DNA of 64,000 nucleotides from Litchfieldia alkalitelluris (GCF_002153425.1 NZ_KZ119600.1:2469920-2533919), one strand, 5' to 3'. Shown: positions 44,506 through 53,001, counted from the stretch's first letter. The notes: a model not told the origin generated them from the sequence alone. Translations and numbers: made by a program.

Positions 44506-46802
44506 TGGCGATGGCAGAAGATAAATTAGTTAAAATGAAGCAAGGTGCTGAACAAGTTTCAACCTTTGAATCAGGTAATGAAATGGCTGCTATGGCTGCA
44601 GCACAGATTAATTACCACATAATGGGGTATTTCCCTATTACTCCTTCAACAGAGGTTGCACAATACTTAGACTTAATGAAGTCAAAAGGACTTCATGACA
44701 TAGAATTAATTGCTGCAGATGGTGAACATGGGTCTGCTGGTATATGCTTCGGTGCCGCAACTACAGGGGCTAGAGTTTTCAATGCAACTAGTGCCAACGG
44801 CTTGTTATATATGATCGAGCAATTACCCGTTCAATCTGGACTTCGTTTTCCAATGGTAATGAACCTTGTTACACGTGCAGTTAGTGGCCCACTTGATATC
44901 CGTGGAGACCATTCTGATCTTTATTACGCATTAAATACTGGCTGGGTAATCTTATCTGCTCGCACACCACAAGCTGTTTATGATATGAACATTATGGCAT
45001 TAAAGCTTTCCGAGCATAAGGATGTTCGTCTACCAGTTATCGTCGCTTATGATGGATTCTACACTTCCCATCAAAAACGTAAGGTCGATTACTTTAAAGA
45101 GCGTGATGTTGTTCAGGAGTTTGTTGGGGAAGCCCCTAAAGGCTATACGACGTCCATAGATAAAGATAACCCAACAACGATAGGTGCTCACATGAATGGT
45201 GATGACTTAATGAACAACAGTTATCAGCAATCCGAAGCTCTCTATCGCGCGTATGATGTATACAATGAAATCCGTAAAGACTACGAAGAAATTTCAGGAC
45301 GAAGCTACGATATTCTTGATCAATACATGATGGAAGATGCAGAAGTTGCCCTTTTCCTATTAAACTCTGCTGCGGAATCTTCTAAAGATGTTGTGGACCG
45401 TCTTCGTTCAAAAGGTGTTAAAGCTGGTGTGATTAGTCCTAATATTATTCGACCATTCCCTGCTGAAGACATCCGGAAAGCATTGAAAAACGTTAAAGCA
45501 GTTCTCATTGGAGAACGTGCAGATTCATACGGTGGAAATGGTGCAAACTTAACGCACGAAGTAAAAAGTGCATTACAAGATGATAAAGAGAATCAAACGA
45601 TTGTATTAAGCCGTGTATTCGGTTTAGGTGGTAAGGATTTCTATGCAGACGACGCCGAAAACTTTTTCCAAATGGCTATGGATGCTGCCGAAATGGGTTA
45701 TGCTGTGAAGCCGTTTGATTATTACGGTCATACACCTGGTGATCCTGAAAAGGCATTCCAGCAAGTGTTAGAACCTCAAACACGTGATACGTACAAAACG
45801 GGATTAATTAAAGTAACTGAGGATGAAGAGTCTGGAAAGTTGAAAGTTCGCACCCCTCCTCTACGCCAATTGACACATAAGCCTAAACGCTTTGCTTCTG
45901 GTCATGGGGCTTGTCCAGGTTGCGGAATCTTCCCAGGTCTAGAGTTATTCTTTAAAGGTATTGAAGGAGATGCTGTCATACTGTTACACACTGGATGTGG
46001 TTACGTAGTAACGTCTGCATATCCATACAGCTCTCATAAGCAACCATTTATTCATAACCTATTCCAAAACGGCCCTGCAACCTTATCTGGAACGTTAGAA
46101 GCATTCTTTGAAATGAAAGAGCGTGGCGAAGTTGATATTGATGATGACTTCACTTTCGTTATGATTACTGGTGACGGTGGTATGGACATTGGTATGGGAT
46201 CTGCTATCGGTACTGCACTAAGAAACCATAAGATGATAATCTTAGAGTATGATAATGAAGGATATATGAACACCGGTTCTCAAATGTCCTACTCTACTCC
46301 AATTGGACATATGACAAGTACTACTTCCGTTGGTAAAGAACAGTCTGGTAAAGCGTTCCACCATAAGGATACTGCTCAAATCATGGCTGCGACTAACATT
46401 CCTTATGTATTTACTGGTACAGAAGCTTTCCCTCAAGATTTGGTGAAAAAAGCTGCTAAAGCCCAGTGGTACGCGCAAAATGTTGGCCTTGTATACGGAA
46501 AAATCCTAATTACTTGTCCATTAAACTGGAAATCAAATGACCGTGATGGAGAAGCGATTATGAAAGCAGCTGTTGATTCTTGCTTCTTCCCATTATATGA
46601 AGTGGAACGTGGAGAAACGAACATCACGTACAATCCAGAATCTAAAAAGAAGCGCATTGAGCTAGCTGAATGGTTAAAGTATATGGGTAAAACGAAGCAC
46701 ATGCTTAAAGAAGAAAACAAACATCTCCTAGTGGACTTCGAAAACGAAGTAGAAAAGCGTTGGAGAACATTAAAAGTAAAACACGAAACACCTTATGTTT
46801 AA
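44505..46802 (+). CDS. 2-oxoacid:ferredoxin oxidoreductase, fused alpha + beta subunit
   Basis: Catalytic chain of 765 residues. The alpha part (about 20-435) has the pyrimidine-binding core MGYFPITPSTEVAQYL, AADGEHGSAG and GPLDIRGDHSD. The beta part (about 460-765) binds thiamine diphosphate through GDGGMDIG (556-563) and DNEGYMNTG, and a proximal 4Fe-4S cluster through C470xxC473 and C498 (HTGCGY). The order alpha-beta matches single-chain PFOR, but the gamma and delta parts are on the preceding gene. Bacillus KorA/KorB are separate proteins, so this is a different architecture. Operon with the gene at 43492. No terminator hairpin directly after; a repeat element follows. Confidence 0.92.
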   Translation: MAMAEDKLVKMKQGAEQVSTFESGNEMAAMAAAQINYHIMGYFPITPSTEVAQYLDLMKSKGLHDIELIAADGEHGSAGICFGAATTGARVFNATSANGLLYMIEQLPVQSGLRFPMVMNLVTRAVSGPLDIRGDHSDLYYALNTGWVILSARTPQAVYDMNIMALKLSEHKDVRLPVIVAYDGFYTSHQKRKVDYFKERDVVQEFVGEAPKGYTTSIDKDNPTTIGAHMNGDDLMNNSYQQSEALYRAYDVYNEIRKDYEEISGRSYDILDQYMMEDAEVALFLLNSAAESSKDVVDRLRSKGVKAGVISPNIIRPFPAEDIRKALKNVKAVLIGERADSYGGNGANLTHEVKSALQDDKENQTIVLSRVFGLGGKDFYADDAENFFQMAMDAAEMGYAVKPFDYYGHTPGDPEKAFQQVLEPQTRDTYKTGLIKVTEDEESGKLKVRTPPLRQLTHKPKRFASGHGACPGCGIFPGLELFFKGIEGDAVILLHTGCGYVVTSAYPYSSHKQPFIHNLFQNGPATLSGTLEAFFEMKERGEVDIDDDFTFVMITGDGGMDIGMGSAIGTALRNHKMIILEYDNEGYMNTGSQMSYSTPIGHMTSTTSVGKEQSGKAFHHKDTAQIMAATNIPYVFTGTEAFPQDLVKKAAKAQWYAQNVGLVYGKILITCPLNWKSNDRDGEAIMKAAVDSCFFPLYEVERGETNITYNPESKKKRIELAEWLKYMGKTKHMLKEENKHLLVDFENEVEKRWRTLKVKHETPYV

Positions 46803-46928
46803 AGAAAAGCGCAAGCGCCTATGGGCACGAGCGTAGGGCAGTGGAGGAATGACAACTAGAAGTCGCGCCTTATCGACTTCTGTTGTCATTTCGAAGTGCC
46901 CCGCAGCGAGTAGGCGCTGGAGCTAGAC
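46803..46928. repeat. Bacillaceae hairpin repeat (AAGCGCAAGCGCC type), full copy
   Basis: Begins AGAAAAGCGCAAGCGCC and ends TAGGCGCTGGAGCTAGAC. Its core folds GAATGACAACtAGAAGTCG with CGACTTCTgTTGTCATTTC. This repeat is widespread between genes in Bacillus and relatives. It starts one base after the oxidoreductase stop codon, so it lies in that transcript's 3' end. Confidence 0.85.
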
Positions 46929-46966
46929 AAAGAAAAGCGCAAGCGCCTATTGGCACGAGCGTAGAT
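46929..46966. repeat. Truncated second copy of the same repeat
   Basis: AAAGAAAAGCGCAAGCGCCT is repeated directly after the full copy but breaks off after GGCACGAGCGTAG, next to the inverted-repeat element at 46977. Confidence 0.8.
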
Positions 46967-46976
46967 AGGGAAGGAA

Positions 46977-47126
46977 AGAGGCTGTCCCAAAAGTAAAAGT
47001 ATTAATTGAAAAGACGAACAAAAATCACTAAAGCGAAGTATATTTGTGAAGCGATTTATAAGAAATAGTGACCTTTTTGTTTGTTCGGCTTTTCTAAGAT
47101 TAATACACCTTTGGGGACAGCCTCTA
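46977..47126. repeat. 150-bp inverted-repeat element (AGAGGCTGTCCC ends)
   Basis: Ends AGAGGCTGTCCC and GGGGACAGCCTCT are inverted, and pairing continues inward (AAGTATTAATTGAAAAGACGAACAAA against its partner around 47075-47110), so the whole can form one hairpin. It lies between the ferredoxin oxidoreductase and the convergent DUF3891 gene and may act as their shared terminator. Confidence 0.8.
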
Positions 47127-47128
47127 TT

Positions 47129-47890
47129 TTAACAATAGGTTACTGAATGATATTCGGTTTTTGTTTCCTCTAAAATCTTTTTAAAGGGTGCAATATTTAA
47201 TGCCAGTGTGCTCTTTTTTACTTTTTTGTATGGAATAGCAACTTCAATATGTTCTGAAAAAGGAAATGGTGTTAATCGAACCTCATGCTTTGACTCCCAC
47301 TTCCCCATTAAAGGGATATGATTAAGTGGCTCCAGCCGCTGAGGAAAGCCTTCCTTAAACCAGTCTATCTCCCTTTCCTTCTCCACTCCCCATTCATTCA
47401 TACAAATATAAAGGGAAAGATTATCACATAATTGTAGCAAGTCAAAATGAAACTTTAAATGCTCTTTTTTTATTCTAGTATCTTGTAGTAGATATCCTTG
47501 CCGTCTCTCCTCCTCACTTTTAAACACTTTACCTTGTGGGTCTAACTTCCCGCTAAAAAAGCTTGCATAATGTTTACTAATTAACAATGCTGCATATGGA
47601 TCTTGGTTCTCCATCCAGTTTACCCCAATAGAATACGCATTAATTTTCTCCTCCAAAGGGTATTCTATAAAGGAGGCTGGTATCTTTCCCTCCTCCAAAA
47701 TTAACGGCTTATTATTATCTAATTCCTGCCAGCAACGATCATGGTGCGCAATGGCATAGTTCACAGAGTTGCGAAAATTATGACCAATAAAATATGTATC
47801 TTTCCATGCTTTTGAAAGTTTTCCAGAGATGACTGCATGATCGTGCTGCTTGATAAAAATATACTCACTGTCCGTTTCCCTTACAATCAT
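47129..47890 (-). CDS. DUF3891-family protein
   Basis: A 253-residue soluble protein. Its N-terminus (REtdseyIFIKQHDHAVISGKLSKAW) and the later AIAHHDRCWQEL give a pattern of His and Asp residues that suggests a metal-dependent, HD-like fold. DUF3891 proteins are of unknown function. No signal or membrane segment. It is convergent with the oxidoreductase operon and separated from it only by repeats. A GGGGGA site precedes the ATG. Confidence 0.75.
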   Translation of the reverse strand: MIVRETDSEYIFIKQHDHAVISGKLSKAWKDTYFIGHNFRNSVNYAIAHHDRCWQELDNNKPLILEEGKIPASFIEYPLEEKINAYSIGVNWMENQDPYAALLISKHYASFFSGKLDPQGKVFKSEEERRQGYLLQDTRIKKEHLKFHFDLLQLCDNLSLYICMNEWGVEKEREIDWFKEGFPQRLEPLNHIPLMGKWESKHEVRLTPFPFSEHIEVAIPYKKVKKSTLALNIAPFKKILEETKTEYHSVTYC

Positions 47891-47996
47891 TGGTCTCCCC
47901 CTAAAATAATATCTATAATCAATTATTTCTACTTTTATTTAATTATCCCTTTTCTTATAAATGCTAAATATCTTTATCTGTGCAAAGAGTATAAAA

Positions 47997-48030
47997 AAAC
48001 CCACTCACGAAATACTATGTGAATGGGTTT
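47997..48030. terminator. Terminator of the YhfH-like gene
   Basis: AAACCCACTCAC pairs with GTGAATGGGTTT (one mismatch); T or A tracts lie on both sides. Confidence 0.8.
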
Positions 48031-48049
48031 TTCTGAATTTAAATTTATT

Positions 48050-48181
48050 TCAGCGGATTTCGCCTTCGCAATCATCACAGTGATGCGAATAACAATCTGC
48101 CATTTCTTCAATTGTTTCTCCACATTTCTTACATTCTTTTGCTGGTAGATTTTTAAAGAACTCTGTGCTTGACATGATCAT
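48050..48181 (-). CDS. YhfH-like zinc-ribbon small protein
   Basis: A 43-residue protein: SSTEFFKNLPAKECKKCGE followed by CYSHHCDDCEGEIR. Two CxxC pairs form a likely zinc ribbon. The pattern EFFKNLPxKxCxxCG is that of YhfH-family proteins of Bacillus, of unknown function. The start at 48181 is used because the GGGGGGG run lies about 9 bases upstream; a second ATG two codons later is possible. A perfect Fnr-type box lies about 95 bases upstream. Confidence 0.75.
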   Translation of the reverse strand: MIMSSTEFFKNLPAKECKKCGETIEEMADCYSHHCDDCEGEIR

Positions 48182-48202
48182 TTTGAAATTCCCCCCCATT
48201 CC

Positions 48203-48218
48203 TTAAAGTACACTTTAA
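48203..48218. promoter_or_regulatory. Palindrome in the yhfH-like leader
   Basis: TTAAAGT-AC-ACTTTAA, perfect 7-base arms, 22 bases upstream of the yhfH-like start. It could be an operator or a leader hairpin; no known protein is assigned. Confidence 0.35.
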
Positions 48219-48275
48219 TTGTAATATAACAATAGTTTTAAAACAACAAGCTATAGTAAAACAAAATGAACATTA

Positions 48276-48291
48276 TGTGAAAACTTTCACA
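48276..48291. promoter_or_regulatory. Perfect TGTGA-N6-TCACA box (Fnr/Rex type)
   Basis: TGTGAAAACTTTCACA matches the Fnr/CRP consensus at all ten fixed bases and also resembles Rex (TTGTGAA-N4-TTCACAA). For the minus-strand yhfH-like gene its centre is about -40 from a start set by TATAGC (48255-48250). Confidence 0.6.
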
Positions 48292-48491
48292 GGTTTTCTT
48301 CTCTTGTTTTGCACTATTTCTACTATTTTTATGTTATTAACCTCCTTTTTGTGTTAAACAGTGAATTACTATCTCATTTTATTATATAACAGATTTGTTT
48401 AATTATCCTGAAAATTTTGTAGATTTTTTTGTCTTTATATGTAAAATTTACTAAATTAGCGAGATAAACACGCATTTCATATAGCTGATAT

Positions 48492-48520
48492 TTGCGGATA
48501 AGTTAATTCCACACTATAAT
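48492..48520 (+). promoter_or_regulatory. Sigma-A promoter of the 59-residue membrane protein gene
   Basis: TTGCGG (48492-48497), 17 bases, TATAAT (48515-48520), 39 bases before the ATG. Confidence 0.6.
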
Positions 48521-48558
48521 AAGTAGAGTAAATAATGTAAGGAAAGTTGGGGGATAGA

Positions 48559-48738
48559 ATGAAGCTTAAACATGCATTTACAGCTCTATTGACTTTATTA
48601 TTCCTGTTTACGCCTGTTGCTATTGGGGTAGCAGCTGGAGAAGAAAATGGGAACGGATCATCATTAATGAATGGGCCCTTTATTATTTTGGCATTCGCCA
48701 CATTAGTTTTAATGATTTATTACACAGTTCGAGACTAA
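48559..48738 (+). CDS. Small membrane protein of 59 residues
   Basis: Reads KLKHAFTALLTLLFLFTPVAIGVAAG, an export signal or first membrane segment. A Gly/Asn/Ser loop follows, then a second membrane segment (GPFIILAFATLVLMIYYTV) and a short charged end. GGGGG lies a few bases before the ATG at 48559. It is monocistronic, with its own promoter and a strong terminator. Family not recognised; either two spans with both ends inside, or a cleaved one-span protein. Confidence 0.7.
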   Translation: MKLKHAFTALLTLLFLFTPVAIGVAAGEENGNGSSLMNGPFIILAFATLVLMIYYTVRD

Positions 48739-48749
48739 AAGAATACATA

Positions 48750-48791
48750 AAAAATCAGAGGGAGTTATTAATTATCCCCTCTGATTTTTTT
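48750..48791. terminator. Bidirectional terminator
   Basis: AAAAATCAGAGGG / CCCTCTGATTTTT, shared by the 59-residue membrane protein gene and the convergent cyclophilin gene. Confidence 0.9.
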
Positions 48792-48830
48792 ATGGCTCTG
48801 TCACAAAAATCAACTCTAATAATAGATCCA

Positions 48831-49646
48831 CTATCGAATAACCTCTATGGATTCAATAATGACATCTTCTCTAGGGCGGTCTTGTGGATTTGTTTCCACT
48901 TCAGCAATGGCATCTACAACATTCATTCCTTCTACCACATGCCCAAAGACTGTATGTCCGAAGTCCAAGAACGGTGTGCCTCCATTATCTAAATAGAATT
49001 CCCTTGTTTTTTCAGGAAAGTCAAAGCCACGATCAGCTGCAATATCGTCCAGCATCTTCTCATTTACCCTTGTTTCATTTGCATGGACGATAAAAAATTG
49101 ACTTCCGTTCGTATTCGGGCCTCTATTAGCCATAGATAAAGCGCCTCTAAAATGTCCTAACGCTGGTGTAAATTCATCTTCAAAATTCTCACCGTAAATG
49201 CTTTCACCGCCTGTACCAGTTCCATTAGGGTCTCCCCCTTGGATCATAAAGTTCTCAATAACGCGGTGAAAAATAACGCCATCATAATACCCTTCCTCAC
49301 CATGTGTTAAGAAGTTCTCCACAGCTTTCGGCGCATATTCTGGGAATAACTTCAAATGAATCTCACCCATATTGGTGTGAATGATCGCTTCTGCTTCGTT
49401 TTCCCCTATCCCATCTTCATATTGAGGATAAACGGAGGGCTCTTCTGTTAGATCGATTTGTGCACTTTCCTCTTCTACTGGGACGTCCTCCTCCACTTCC
49501 TCTTGTTCTGTATCCTCTTGAACTACGCCATCGTCTTCAGAACCAGCAGAGGCACTGTCGCCTCCATCTTCCTCATTCGCTTGTCCACAACCAGCTGCTA
49601 ATGAAAACAGCATGACCAAACTTAACAACATGAACCATTTTTTCAC
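48831..49646 (-). CDS. Lipoprotein cyclophilin, peptidyl-prolyl isomerase
   Basis: Exported, lipid-anchored foldase of 271 residues. The signal peptide ends in lipobox LAAGC (Cys about 20). A very acidic linker (about 22-80, many Glu/Asp/Ser) leads to a cyclophilin domain (about 85-271) with [35 protein letters not shown] and [18 protein letters not shown] start follows GGAG. B. subtilis PpiB is cytoplasmic, so this is a different, surface form; the acid tether probably spans the wall. Divergent from scdA across 112 bases. Confidence 0.92.
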   Translation of the reverse strand: MKKWFMLLSLVMLFSLAAGCGQANEEDGGDSASAGSEDDGVVQEDTEQEEVEEDVPVEEESAQIDLTEEPSVYPQYEDGIGENEAEAIIHTNMGEIHLKLFPEYAPKAVENFLTHGEEGYYDGVIFHRVIENFMIQGGDPNGTGTGGESIYGENFEDEFTPALGHFRGALSMANRGPNTNGSQFFIVHANETRVNEKMLDDIAADRGFDFPEKTREFYLDNGGTPFLDFGHTVFGHVVEGMNVVDAIAEVETNPQDRPREDVIIESIEVIR

Positions 49647-49686
49647 AATATAACACTCCTCATATCTGATCTTCTTGCGTTGCCAT

Positions 49687-49702
49687 CGTGAGCCATATCA
49701 CC
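49687..49702. promoter_or_regulatory. Fnr-like box of scdA
   Basis: CGTGAGCCATATCACC contains GTGA-N6-TCAC. Its centre is at exactly -41.5 from the start predicted by TATGAT (49724-49729; start 49736), and no good -35 is present. Confidence 0.6.
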
Positions 49703-49758
49703 GACAAAAAATTTGATAAAGCTTATGATAAAGATAACTTACCATAGGAGGAATCAAG

Positions 49759-50472
49759 ATGACAAATAATAATTTTATTTTAAATCGTGACGCAATCGTT
49801 CGTGAGGTCGTCCTCAACATCCCACGTTCTGATGAGTTATTCAAAAAACATAAAATTGATTTTTGCTGCGGAGGTAATCGTCCCCTCCATGAAGCAATAA
49901 CAGAACTAGGATTAGAAGAGTCCCCTGTTTTAGAAGCACTTGAAACATTGCAGAATGAAGCAAGCAATATACAAGTTTCTGATCTACAAGACTGGACAAA
50001 TTTATCGTACTCTTCCCTAATTGATCATATTGTCCATCGCCATCACGGCTATTTGGTGGAAGAGTTACCTGATTTAAGTGCGTATGTAACAAAGATCTTC
50101 CGTGTTCATGGAACAGACCACCCTGAGCTTGGAGAACTTCATCGACTATTCCATCAGCTAAAAATGGAGTTGGAGCAACATATGATGAAGGAAGAGCAAA
50201 TTATATTTCCTGCTATCCGACATTTTGAGGCTACAAACGATGATCATGACAAGTCCATTGCCGTGAGTCGCATTCATGAATTAGAAGCAGAGCATGATGA
50301 AGCTGGTTCCTTGTTAAAACAAATTCGTGAAGTTACTTCTGACTTTGTTTTACCTCCAGGAGCATGCACTACTTACCGCATGACTTTCCAACGTCTAGAG
50401 GCATTAGAGTCAGATATGTTCCAACACGTACATTTAGAAAACAACATTATGTTCCCAAGATTAGAAGCTTAA
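49759..50472 (+). CDS. scdA: Iron-sulfur cluster repair di-iron protein ScdA/Ric
   Basis: Repairs Fe-S clusters damaged by nitric oxide or oxidants. The N-terminal ScdA_N domain has KHKIDFCCGGNRPLHEA (Cys36-Cys37). The hemerythrin-like domain (about 80-237) supplies the di-iron ligands: HRHHGYL, HPELGELHRLFHQL, HMMKEEQIIFPAI, ELEAEHDEAG and HVHLENNIMFPRL. 237 residues. GGAGG lies 7 bases before the ATG. The Fnr-like box at -41.5 fits control by low oxygen or NO, as for ric/scdA genes elsewhere. Confidence 0.94.
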   Translation: MTNNNFILNRDAIVREVVLNIPRSDELFKKHKIDFCCGGNRPLHEAITELGLEESPVLEALETLQNEASNIQVSDLQDWTNLSYSSLIDHIVHRHHGYLVEELPDLSAYVTKIFRVHGTDHPELGELHRLFHQLKMELEQHMMKEEQIIFPAIRHFEATNDDHDKSIAVSRIHELEAEHDEAGSLLKQIREVTSDFVLPPGACTTYRMTFQRLEALESDMFQHVHLENNIMFPRLEA

Positions 50473-50477
50473 AAAAC

Positions 50478-50523
50478 AAGCCCCTTTCAGCCTAGTTATT
50501 AGCTGATTTTAAGGGGCTTTTTA
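50478..50523. terminator. Bidirectional terminator between scdA and the EamA gene
   Basis: AAGCCCCTT / AAGGGGCTT with an inner TCAGC/GCTGA pair; it overlaps the last codons of the EamA gene. Confidence 0.85.
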
Positions 50524-51443
50524 TTTTGGATATTTTCCTCTATAGGAGAGGGAACATCTTTTTTCACGGCTAATAAAACAATCATGAGGAGGATACAAGC
50601 TGTACCAACCCATTGGAAAATTCCAAAGGGTGCCTTTAACCAAAAAACGGTTGTGAATACTGCTGCCAATGGCTCAGTACTCCCTAAAAGGCTTGCTTCT
50701 TTTGCGAGAAGGCTCTGTAAGCTTTCTATATAAAACCAGAACGCAAGCATTGTACCAAAGATGATAACAAATACTATGTATGCATAAGCTTCTCCTGTTA
50801 AGGAGGTTAAGTCAATTTGCCAAGGTGGATGGACGAAACTTAACGCAATACTACCGATAACCATCGCCCAACCAACAATAACTAGGGAATCGTATTGCTT
50901 AAGTAAAGGGATAGCATATAAGGTATAAAATGCTAAAGAAACCCCAGACAAAACACCCCAAATGATTGCGGGGATCGGTACAGACAATTGTGAAATTGAA
51001 CCATTTGTTAATAAGAAAAAGCACCCTACTAAAGCTAGGAAAACTGTCAACACATCTATTCGTGTTAGGACAGCTTGTTTTCGGAAAATTAAGTAGACGA
51101 TTATCATAACTGGAGCTAAATATTGCAATAGTGTTGCTACTGCGGCATTCCCATGGTTAATAGAAGCCATGTAAGTGTATTGAACCGCAAGCATGCCGAG
51201 TAAGCCAAAAATAATTAATTGAATGGCTACCCTTTTCTTTTTCCAAACATGAAATACTTGTGTTCGATTCTTCAGAAAAAATTGTATGGTTAAGAGGAAA
51301 ATGCCAGCTATAAGCAACCTCGTCGTCACAAGCCAGTTTACGTCGATGTCAAACTCATGAAAAAGTCTGCTTGAAACGGTGCCACCTATTCCCCAAAACA
51401 TCGCTCCTACCATGACTAGAATGATACCTTTTTGTCTATTCAT
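50499..51443 (-). CDS. EamA-family (drug/metabolite) transporter
   Basis: A 314-residue membrane protein with ten predicted segments in two EamA repeats ([20 protein letters not shown] and [21 protein letters not shown]). Members export amino acids or metabolites; substrate unknown. The start at 51443 is chosen because GGAG lies 8 bases upstream. The upstream extension to 51545 is hydrophilic, atypical for the family and lacks a ribosome site. The stop lies inside the shared terminator. Confidence 0.87.
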   Translation of the reverse strand: MNRQKGIILVMVGAMFWGIGGTVSSRLFHEFDIDVNWLVTTRLLIAGIFLLTIQFFLKNRTQVFHVWKKKRVAIQLIIFGLLGMLAVQYTYMASINHGNAAVATLLQYLAPVMIIVYLIFRKQAVLTRIDVLTVFLALVGCFFLLTNGSISQLSVPIPAIIWGVLSGVSLAFYTLYAIPLLKQYDSLVIVGWAMVIGSIALSFVHPPWQIDLTSLTGEAYAYIVFVIIFGTMLAFWFYIESLQSLLAKEASLLGSTEPLAAVFTTVFWLKAPFGIFQWVGTACILLMIVLLAVKKDVPSPIEENIQNKKPLKIS

Positions 51444-51565
51444 CATTGATTCTCCACTCTTTAAAATAGGTTTTGTTGGAACGATTTTTCTCACTCGTGC
51501 AATTTTAATTGTATAAGGTTTACTCTGAAATAGGTTATTTTGCAAAATAGATATTTTAATTTCCC

Positions 51566-51593
51566 TTGACTATCCTTTAGAAATTAGTAAAAT
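51566..51593 (+). promoter_or_regulatory. Sigma-A promoter of the YhjD-like gene
   Basis: TTGACT (51566-51571), 16 bases, TAAAAT (51588-51593). Transcription would begin near 51600, inside the LexA-like box. Confidence 0.5.
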
Positions 51594-51602
51594 ATAATTA
51601 TA

Positions 51603-51616
51603 AGAACTAACGTTCG
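51603..51616. promoter_or_regulatory. LexA-like (SOS) box before the YhjD-like gene
   Basis: AGAACTAACGTTCG matches CGAAC-N4-GTTCG at 9 of 10 fixed bases and overlaps the predicted transcription start. A second partial match, GAACATATGT, lies at 51634-51643. Confidence 0.6.
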
Positions 51617-51709
51617 TATAAAAGGGTTGGCGTGAACATATGTCAACGAGGTAACTGTCTCTCCCTAAATTAAAAGAATGATCTAATTTCATGTAAAGGA
51701 GTGTGGATG

Positions 51710-52087
51710 ATGGCCAAACTCACCGCTGAAGAAGAACACATAACCGAGTCATACATCCTATTTGAGTTGACCCGAAAAGTGCTCGAGAAGGACCTTTCAC
51801 GCATGAATCAAGCACCTTTGAAACTAAAGGACCCTTATATTCACTTAGTAGAAAAGACGCTCCAACAATTAAGTAAAGATCTATATACAACAAAAGCAAA
51901 AATGAAACAGCTTGGATTGAAAGTACAGTTAAACGATCATGATGACACGTTTTCCGAGTACTCCATTTTTTTCAGGGGCTATGTGTTGACTGCAAAATAT
52001 TTAAATGCCCACTTAAGAAATCAAGTAAGCCACCAGATTGAAGGCTTATTTACTGGGGACCGCTCCAAAGAGCATCCATTTCACTAA
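51710..52087 (+). CDS. YhjD-like conserved Bacillus protein
   Basis: A 125-residue soluble, mainly helical protein (AKLTAEEEHITESYIL ... KLKDPYIHLVEKTLQQL ... RGYVLTAKYLNAHLRNQV). From memory it resembles YhjD of B. subtilis, a gene of unknown function listed in the LexA regulon; this link is tentative, but the SOS box upstream supports it. The start at 51710 has GGAG 8 bases upstream (the GTG at 51701 overlaps that site). Monocistronic. Confidence 0.6.
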   Translation: MAKLTAEEEHITESYILFELTRKVLEKDLSRMNQAPLKLKDPYIHLVEKTLQQLSKDLYTTKAKMKQLGLKVQLNDHDDTFSEYSIFFRGYVLTAKYLNAHLRNQVSHQIEGLFTGDRSKEHPFH

Positions 52088-52131
52088 GAAAATGGGTGCT
52101 CCTCAAGGCCTCGACCCTCCAGTCTAATCAT

Positions 52132-53001
52132 CTAGTTCGAATCTAGATTTAAATATGGTTTAATCTTTGGGAAAACTCGTACAGCCGTATTAAAAAATAC
52201 GTCTTCCCAAGCCGATTTAGGAATATATTCCTTGATAAAGGCTATATATGGCCCAATCTGCACTAGTGGCCAGTCTGTTCCAAACATCAGTTTTTCATAA
52301 TGATCACAAAAAGCAAGGGCATGCTTCATATGATCGAAAAAATGAGGTGTGTTTCTGATACGCGTGACACTATCACTATCTCCAACGATCAATCCAGATA
52401 AGTCAGCAAACATATTCCTGTTTTTATATACAACCTCCGCTGCATCGAGCATCCACGGATCACCAAAATGGGCCATAACAAAGGTTATATCTCGGTGCTG
52501 TACCGCTACCTCGTCTAATGTCAATGGGTGAGCGTATTTAAGAAGACCCCTTTCAGAATACGTATCCCCCGTGTGAAAAACGACAGGCACTTGATAGGAT
52601 TTAGCTAATTCATAAACAGGATCATACACTTTATCATAAGCATAAAAAGGATAATAGCCTAGATATATTTTTATCCCAACCGCATGAGGCTTCTGAAGGG
52701 AATTCTCCAATTTCTCAAGTTCTTCCTTACCTAGTCGGTATGGATTAATCCCAACGCAGGTCACGATTTTCTCAGTTTTTTCAGCCATATCAAGCCCCAT
52801 TGGACTAGGGGGAGCAGAGTCAGGAAACCCCTCCCCCTCTACTTCTTCCATCAATCCCATCCCAATGCTTAAGACAACATTATTCTCTTCCATTTCATTT
52901 AAAAGTCCTTGGAAAGAGTAATCTATATGGGAAAGCTTGTTTGCCGTCTCGTGAAAAGAATGGATATTTGATAAATGAATATGAGCGTCAATAATTTTCA
53001 C
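52132..53001 (-). CDS. Amidohydrolase-2 family metal-dependent hydrolase
   Basis: A 289-residue TIM-barrel hydrolase or decarboxylase-like protein. Metal ligands are visible: DAHIHL (HxH) at residues 5-10, His in VVFHTGDTY, His in VMAHFGDPW and Asp in LMFGTDWP. The substrate is unknown; the family covers hydrolases and decarboxylases such as ACMSD. The GTG start follows directly on the stop of the GNAT fusion gene (TAAGTG), so they form one operon and probably act on the same compound. GGGGG provides the ribosome site inside the upstream gene's end. Confidence 0.85.
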   Translation of the reverse strand: MKIIDAHIHLSNIHSFHETANKLSHIDYSFQGLLNEMEENNVVLSIGMGLMEEVEGEGFPDSAPPSPMGLDMAEKTEKIVTCVGINPYRLGKEELEKLENSLQKPHAVGIKIYLGYYPFYAYDKVYDPVYELAKSYQVPVVFHTGDTYSERGLLKYAHPLTLDEVAVQHRDITFVMAHFGDPWMLDAAEVVYKNRNMFADLSGLIVGDSDSVTRIRNTPHFFDHMKHALAFCDHYEKLMFGTDWPLVQIGPYIAFIKEYIPKSAWEDVFFNTAVRVFPKIKPYLNLDSN

